From the NCBI GenBank assembly GCA_051984675.1, contig JBPYFK010000039.1, positions 9,435-73,434 on the forward strand: 64,000 nt of DNA, written 5' to 3'. The DNA is from JBPYFK01 sp051984675. Its GTDB lineage: Bacteria > Actinomycetota > Actinomycetes > Mycobacteriales > Pseudonocardiaceae. The position numbers and the translations under genes are program-made. Below the pieces are notes generated by a model that ran no database searches, had not been told where the DNA came from, and saw only the letters and a program-made list of their open reading frames with translations. Shown here piece by piece: positions 60,707 to 64,000 of this stretch; within the stretch, counting starts at the first letter, position 1, and each line of letters starts with the position of its first letter.

Positions 60707-61969
60707 TTATCGGGGTCGGAATGCCACCCACCCCGACGACGGCAGGTCGCTGTCCTGGAGCACCGTGTGCAGTGACTGCCCCGCGGCGTGGCTCGTACCG
60801 TTGGTCACCATCCACAGTAGACAGATCACCACCACGCTCCACGTCGCCAGCCGGCGCCGCCAGCCCATGACGATCTTCCGTGGCGCCTCCCGGGTGACCG
60901 GCGGCGGTCCGGCCAGCGCCGCGATCGGCACGGCCGGATCGATCTCGCCCACGCCGTCGGCCGGGCTGTCGCCATACCCGGGCGTCGCGGCCAGGAGGGC
61001 TTCGGGCAGCTCCTGCGGCGTCCGCACCCAGCGTGCGAGACCAGCCACTTCCAGCGCCGCCGCGTTCGTGCGGCCATGCCCGGCCAGGCAGCGGTAGCTC
61101 ACCACCGGCAGGCCGCTGGCATGCGCTTCCAGGAAGCCCAATCCACCGGAGTTGAGCACCGCCAAGTCGCACGCCCGCAGCAGCGAGGGCATGTCCTCCA
61201 CCCAGCCGAAGGCCACCCCGGGCCGCAGGTCCGCCAACCGCTCGTGCAGGTCGTCGTTTCGACCGCACACCACGACCGGCACGACCGCGCCGGTAGCGGC
61301 GATCTCGCGAGCGGTCGTCTCGATCTCTCCCACCGCCCACGACCCGGACAGCACGGCCGCCAACCGGCGTTCGGGCGGCAGGCCCCAGCGGAAGCGTTCG
61401 ACAGCCCGTTCGCCGCTCGAACGCGGCGGGCGGAACTCCGGGCGTACCGCTGGTGCCACGACCGTCACCCGGTCCTCGCCCAAGCGCCGCACCTGGTCCG
61501 CGGTCTCCGGGTGCGCGGCCAGGTACCGATCGGTGCCGGACGCGATCCACAACGGATGCACCGAAGGGTCGGTCAGGTAGGTCACCGCGGGAACGCGAAG
61601 CCTGGCCTGCCGCCGGAGCCGTGCCAGAACCTGGCTCGCCAGCGGATACGTGGACAGTGCCAGGACAGCATCCGAGCCGAGTACGCGGCGCATCCTCGGT
61701 CCCGCCAGGCAACTCAGCCAGATCACCAGGGCGTGCGCGGCGGACCACCTGGCCAGGACCTTGAGCAGCCACTCCCAGCTGGCCGGGGCGCAGGCAAGCT
61801 GCTGGCGGTAGACCGCCCGCAACGCCCGCCCCAGGCCGAAGGGCAGCATCTCAAGGAAGTCGTAGCAGTCCACTGCGTAGCCGGCCGCACGCAGGCGCCG
61901 GGCCAGTTCCTGAGCCGCGCTATCGTGCCCAGCACCGATGCTCGCGGAAATGACCGCAATACGTCCCAC
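60707..61969 (-). CDS. MGDG-synthase-like glycosyltransferase with C-terminal membrane helix
   Basis: A 420-residue GT-B glycosyltransferase. The N-terminal acceptor domain begins VISASIGAGHDSAAQELARR, the signature of monogalactosyldiacylglycerol-synthase/MurG-like enzymes. It continues with YLTDPSVHPLWIASGTDRYL, and the donor-binding end has LNSGGLGFLEAHASGLPVV. A single helix near the C-terminus (about 375-395) would anchor the protein in the membrane. The acceptor is probably a lipid or lipid-linked glycan. The next gene downstream is a polysaccharide deacetylase. Confidence 0.88.
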   Translation of the reverse strand: MGRIAVISASIGAGHDSAAQELARRLRAAGYAVDCYDFLEMLPFGLGRALRAVYRQQLACAPASWEWLLKVLARWSAAHALVIWLSCLAGPRMRRVLGSDAVLALSTYPLASQVLARLRRQARLRVPAVTYLTDPSVHPLWIASGTDRYLAAHPETADQVRRLGEDRVTVVAPAVRPEFRPPRSSGERAVERFRWGLPPERRLAAVLSGSWAVGEIETTAREIAATGAVVPVVVCGRNDDLHERLADLRPGVAFGWVEDMPSLLRACDLAVLNSGGLGFLEAHASGLPVVSYRCLAGHGRTNAAALEVAGLARWVRTPQELPEALLAATPGYGDSPADGVGEIDPAVPIAALAGPPPVTREAPRKIVMGWRRRLATWSVVVICLLWMVTNGTSHAAGQSLHTVLQDSDLPSSGWVAFRPR

Positions 61970-62389
61970 AACACTCCCACCCGCATGTCACCGGCCACCA
62001 ACGATGTCAGCCTCTCGCACGGACACTCGGACATCGGAGCCAGGTCTCCACGTGACACCCGCACTCTAGACGAGGGTGATCACCGATCACGCCCCACTGA
62101 CCGCCTAACCCGAGGGCCGCCGGAGAGCAGGGCGAAGCGACCCAACGGAGCGATCCGAAATGGACCTTCTCCGTAACGTACGGAACACGCTCCGCACAGT
62201 GAGAAGAAGGGCGAAACTGACAAAGCGGGCACGCCGGTTCGAGCCAGTGACCCGCGCGCTACGCAAGGTCGCGGACGCACACCACAGGTCCGCGCAGGCG
62301 ACCAGCGACAATATGGCGACGGCAAGGACGACTCGGAGCCGCCGTCTCGGCTGCTGGCGCTGGGATCTCCCGCCCGTCACGCTGGAAGC
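61970..62389. other. intergenic region with doubtful small ORFs
   Basis: About 420 bases between the divergent glycosyltransferase and threonine-dehydratase-like genes. Overlapping frames exist on both strands (a 77-codon basic ORF at 62160-62393 plus; a 91-codon ORF with a signal-like start at 62105-62380 minus). Neither has recognisable homology or a convincing ribosome site, so neither is called. The minus ORF (VVLAVAILSLVACADLWCAS) is the less unlikely of the two. Confidence 0.4.
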
Positions 62390-63358
62390 ATGATTTCCCG
62401 CTCGGACGTCCAGACCGCCGCGACCCGCATCCGAGGTCGTATCCGCAGGACGCCACTAATCGAGAGCGATCTCTCCCACTTCGCCCCCGCGTCCGACGTG
62501 TGGTTCAAGCTGGAACAGCTGCAGCACACCGGCTCGTTCAAGGCGCGAGGCGCGTTCAACCGTCTCCTTGCCGCCGCTGAGCGAGAACAGCTGACCGACG
62601 CCGGGGTCGTGGCCGCCTCCGGCGGCAATGCAGGGCTCGCCGTCGCCTATGCCGCCACCCGATACGGCGTCCCCGCACGGGTGTATCTCCCGGAGAACGC
62701 ACCCGCGGTCAAGGTCACCAAGCTGCATACACTCGGGGCGACTGTGGTGCAGGTAGGCCAGAGGTACGCCGACGCGTACGAAGCCGCCACCAAACACGCC
62801 GCCGAGACCGGCGCCCTGTTCTGCCATGCCTACGATCAACCCGAGATCTGTGCCGGGCAGGGCACCCTCGGGCTGGAAATCCTTGAGCAGACGGTGGGTG
62901 AAGTGGACACGATCCTGCTCGCGGTGGGTGGTGGTGGACTGATGGCTGGGGTCGCCGCGGCCACCGAAGGCAAGGCTCGCGTGATCGGTGTCGAGCCGCG
63001 GACGGCTCCTACCCTCAACACGGCCCTGAGCACCGGCAAGCCGGTCGATGTCGACGTGTCCGGTGTCGCCGCCGACTCCTTGGGCGCCACCCGCCTCGGC
63101 GACATCGCCTACGCTGTGGCTACCCGTACCGGCGTGGGGTCCGTCCTGGTCGAGGACGCCGACATCGTCTCGGCGCGCCAGTTGCTCTGGGACCAGCACC
63201 GACTGGTCGTCGAGCACGGCACCGCAGCCGCCCTGGCCGCCCTCCTTACCGGTTCGTACCAGCCCGGCGAGGGAGAACGGGTCGTCGTCATGCTGTGTGG
63301 CGCCAACACCGATCCCGCCGACCTCACGGGACAAACCCTTCCTGAGACCCTTTCCTGA
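62390..63358 (+). CDS. threonine/serine dehydratase-like PLP enzyme
   Basis: A 322-residue fold-type II PLP enzyme of the threonine dehydratase/serine racemase group. The Schiff-base lysine is K51 in TGSFKARGAFN, the phosphate-binding loop is GGGGLMAG, and SGGNAGLAVAYAA forms the substrate loop. There is no regulatory ACT domain, so this is a catabolic or racemase-type enzyme rather than biosynthetic IlvA. The ATG at 62390 aligns with the family start. The last codons lie in a 13-bp tandem repeat array that runs into the AlkB gene. Confidence 0.93.
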   Translation: MISRSDVQTAATRIRGRIRRTPLIESDLSHFAPASDVWFKLEQLQHTGSFKARGAFNRLLAAAEREQLTDAGVVAASGGNAGLAVAYAATRYGVPARVYLPENAPAVKVTKLHTLGATVVQVGQRYADAYEAATKHAAETGALFCHAYDQPEICAGQGTLGLEILEQTVGEVDTILLAVGGGGLMAGVAAATEGKARVIGVEPRTAPTLNTALSTGKPVDVDVSGVAADSLGATRLGDIAYAVATRTGVGSVLVEDADIVSARQLLWDQHRLVVEHGTAAALAALLTGSYQPGEGERVVVMLCGANTDPADLTGQTLPETLS

Positions 63359-63400
63359 GACCCCTTCCTGACGGCCTTTCCTGATGGCCTTTCCTGATGG
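63336..63400. repeat. five-copy 13-bp tandem repeat across the dehydratase stop
   Basis: Five imperfect units of CCYTTCCTGANRG (about 13 bases, for example CCTTTCCTGATGG twice at the right end) cover the last codons and stop of the dehydratase-like gene and reach the AlkB start region. Each unit contains TGA or TGATG, so a change in copy number would move stop and start signals of the two genes. Confidence 0.75.
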
Positions 63401-63401
63401 T

Positions 63402-64000
63402 ATGGATTCGCTGATACCGAGACGACACGCTGAGGTAGCGCCAGGTGCGGTGCACATACCGGACTGGCTGAGCCTCGACGTCCAACGGCAACTGGTCTGG
63501 ACGTGTCGGGAATGGGCCCGCGCCGGGCTGCGCTCGCCGCGGCTTCCGAGCGGAGGCGTCATGTCGGTGCGGACGGTCTGCCTCGGCTGGCACTGGTACC
63601 CGTACCGGTATTCCCGGACCGTCGATGACGGCGACGGCTCGCCCGTCACGCCGTTCCCGGACTGGCTTGGGGAGTTGGGTCGTCAGGCCGTCAGCGACGC
63701 CTTCGGCGACGGCCACGAGTACCACCCGGACATCGCCTTGGTCAACTTCTACGACGAGCATGCCCGCATGGGCATGCATCAGGACCGCGACGAGCGCAGT
63801 CTCGCCCCCGTGGTGTCGCTCAGCCTCGGTGACACCTGTGTCTTCCGCTTCGGCAACACGGAAAACCGCGCCAAACCGTGGACCGACGTCGAACTGTGCT
63901 CGGGTGACCTGTTCGTCTTCGGCGGGCCATCACGGCTGGCGTACCACGGTGTGCCGAAGACATTCCCGGACACCGGCCCCGATATCGGCATGGCCACCGG
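63402..64000 (+). CDS. alkB: AlkB-family 2-oxoglutarate/Fe(II)-dependent dioxygenase (3' end outside window)
   Basis: An almost complete AlkB homologue: about 199 residues to the window edge against about 215 in the family. The substrate lid and core include RTVCLGWHWYPYRYSRT, and the iron/2-oxoglutarate site shows NFYDEHARMGMHQDRDE (HxD pair) followed by VVSLSLGDTCVFRFGN. The distal AYHGVPK holds the third iron ligand His. AlkB removes alkyl groups from 1-methyladenine or 3-methylcytosine in DNA. ATG 63402 is used; an in-frame ATG at 63384 lies inside the tandem repeat. The gene directly follows the dehydratase-like gene. Confidence 0.92.
   Translation, partial: MDSLIPRRHAEVAPGAVHIPDWLSLDVQRQLVWTCREWARAGLRSPRLPSGGVMSVRTVCLGWHWYPYRYSRTVDDGDGSPVTPFPDWLGELGRQAVSDAFGDGHEYHPDIALVNFYDEHARMGMHQDRDERSLAPVVSLSLGDTCVFRFGNTENRAKPWTDVELCSGDLFVFGGPSRLAYHGVPKTFPDTGPDIGMAT

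Noticed and set aside
62160..62393. A 77-codon basic ORF upstream of the dehydratase-like gene
   Set aside because: Overlaps an opposing ORF of equal quality and the next start codon; no supporting signal.

Overview
The window is high-GC DNA from an actinomycete. The high GC, frequent GTG/TTG starts, ATGA stop-start overlaps, a conservon (roadblock/small GTPase operon), an F420-type luciferase-like oxidoreductase, a free-standing LigD polymerase domain and many one-component regulators suggest a Pseudonocardiales or Streptomyces-like genome. The genus cannot be fixed from the sequence alone. The content is accessory rather than core: no rRNA, tRNA, replication gene, CRISPR array, transposase or integrase was recognised.

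Layout. 1-8.2 kb: a LigD-type polymerase/primase domain (partial), a small membrane protein, two convergent paralogous NB-ARC/LuxR regulators, and a fatty-acid-hydroxylase-family enzyme overlapping a FadR-type repressor that has a FadR-like operator. 8.4-15.6 kb: an MscS channel, a sugar-porter MFS transporter next to an inosose-dehydratase remnant and a divergent LacI regulator, then a hydantoin-racemase-like protein, an NCS1 permease and a GntR regulator. 15.7-18.0 kb: a small membrane protein, a secreted lytic transglycosylase with a structured leader, a MOSC protein and a PadR remnant. 18.2-24.2 kb: a tightly coupled glycosyltransferase / alpha-beta hydrolase (Cys nucleophile) / P450 operon facing an FAD monooxygenase, with a two-HTH TetR protein and an ICMT-like methyltransferase; it looks like a small tailoring or detoxification cluster. 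24.3-30.2 kb: miscellaneous housekeeping-like genes (YciO/Sua5, PaiB, PrmC-like, SDR/TetR pair) and two broken genes (a methyltransferase and a LysR regulator).

30.4-48.1 kb is the most coherent block. It holds a potassium channel with an RCK domain, an Rv1733c-like membrane protein, a broken KimA-type potassium importer, the kdpF-A-B-C-D operon preceded by an unannotated 27-codon ORF, three tandem-domain universal stress proteins, two Acg-type nitroreductases and a decayed nicotinate phosphoribosyltransferase. The non-potassium families are the ones known from the mycobacterial DosR/DevR dormancy regulon. Two DevR-box-like sites sit in the expected promoters, at 44624 and 32125.

48.2-64 kb: an ArsR-AHSA1 fusion with tandem palindromic operators, an LLM oxidoreductase, a cvnABCD conservon divergent from a TetR-P450 pair, a degraded sugar-ABC-permease/trehalose-phosphatase segment, a crotonase, a polysaccharide deacetylase, an MGDG-synthase-like glycosyltransferase, a threonine-dehydratase-like enzyme and an AlkB homologue cut by the window end.

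At least eight genes are remnants or frameshifted (inosose dehydratase, PadR, methyltransferase, LysR, KimA, nicotinate phosphoribosyltransferase, ABC permease, trehalose phosphatase). This is a high density and fits a decaying accessory region. Several of the single-base frameshifts could instead be sequencing errors.
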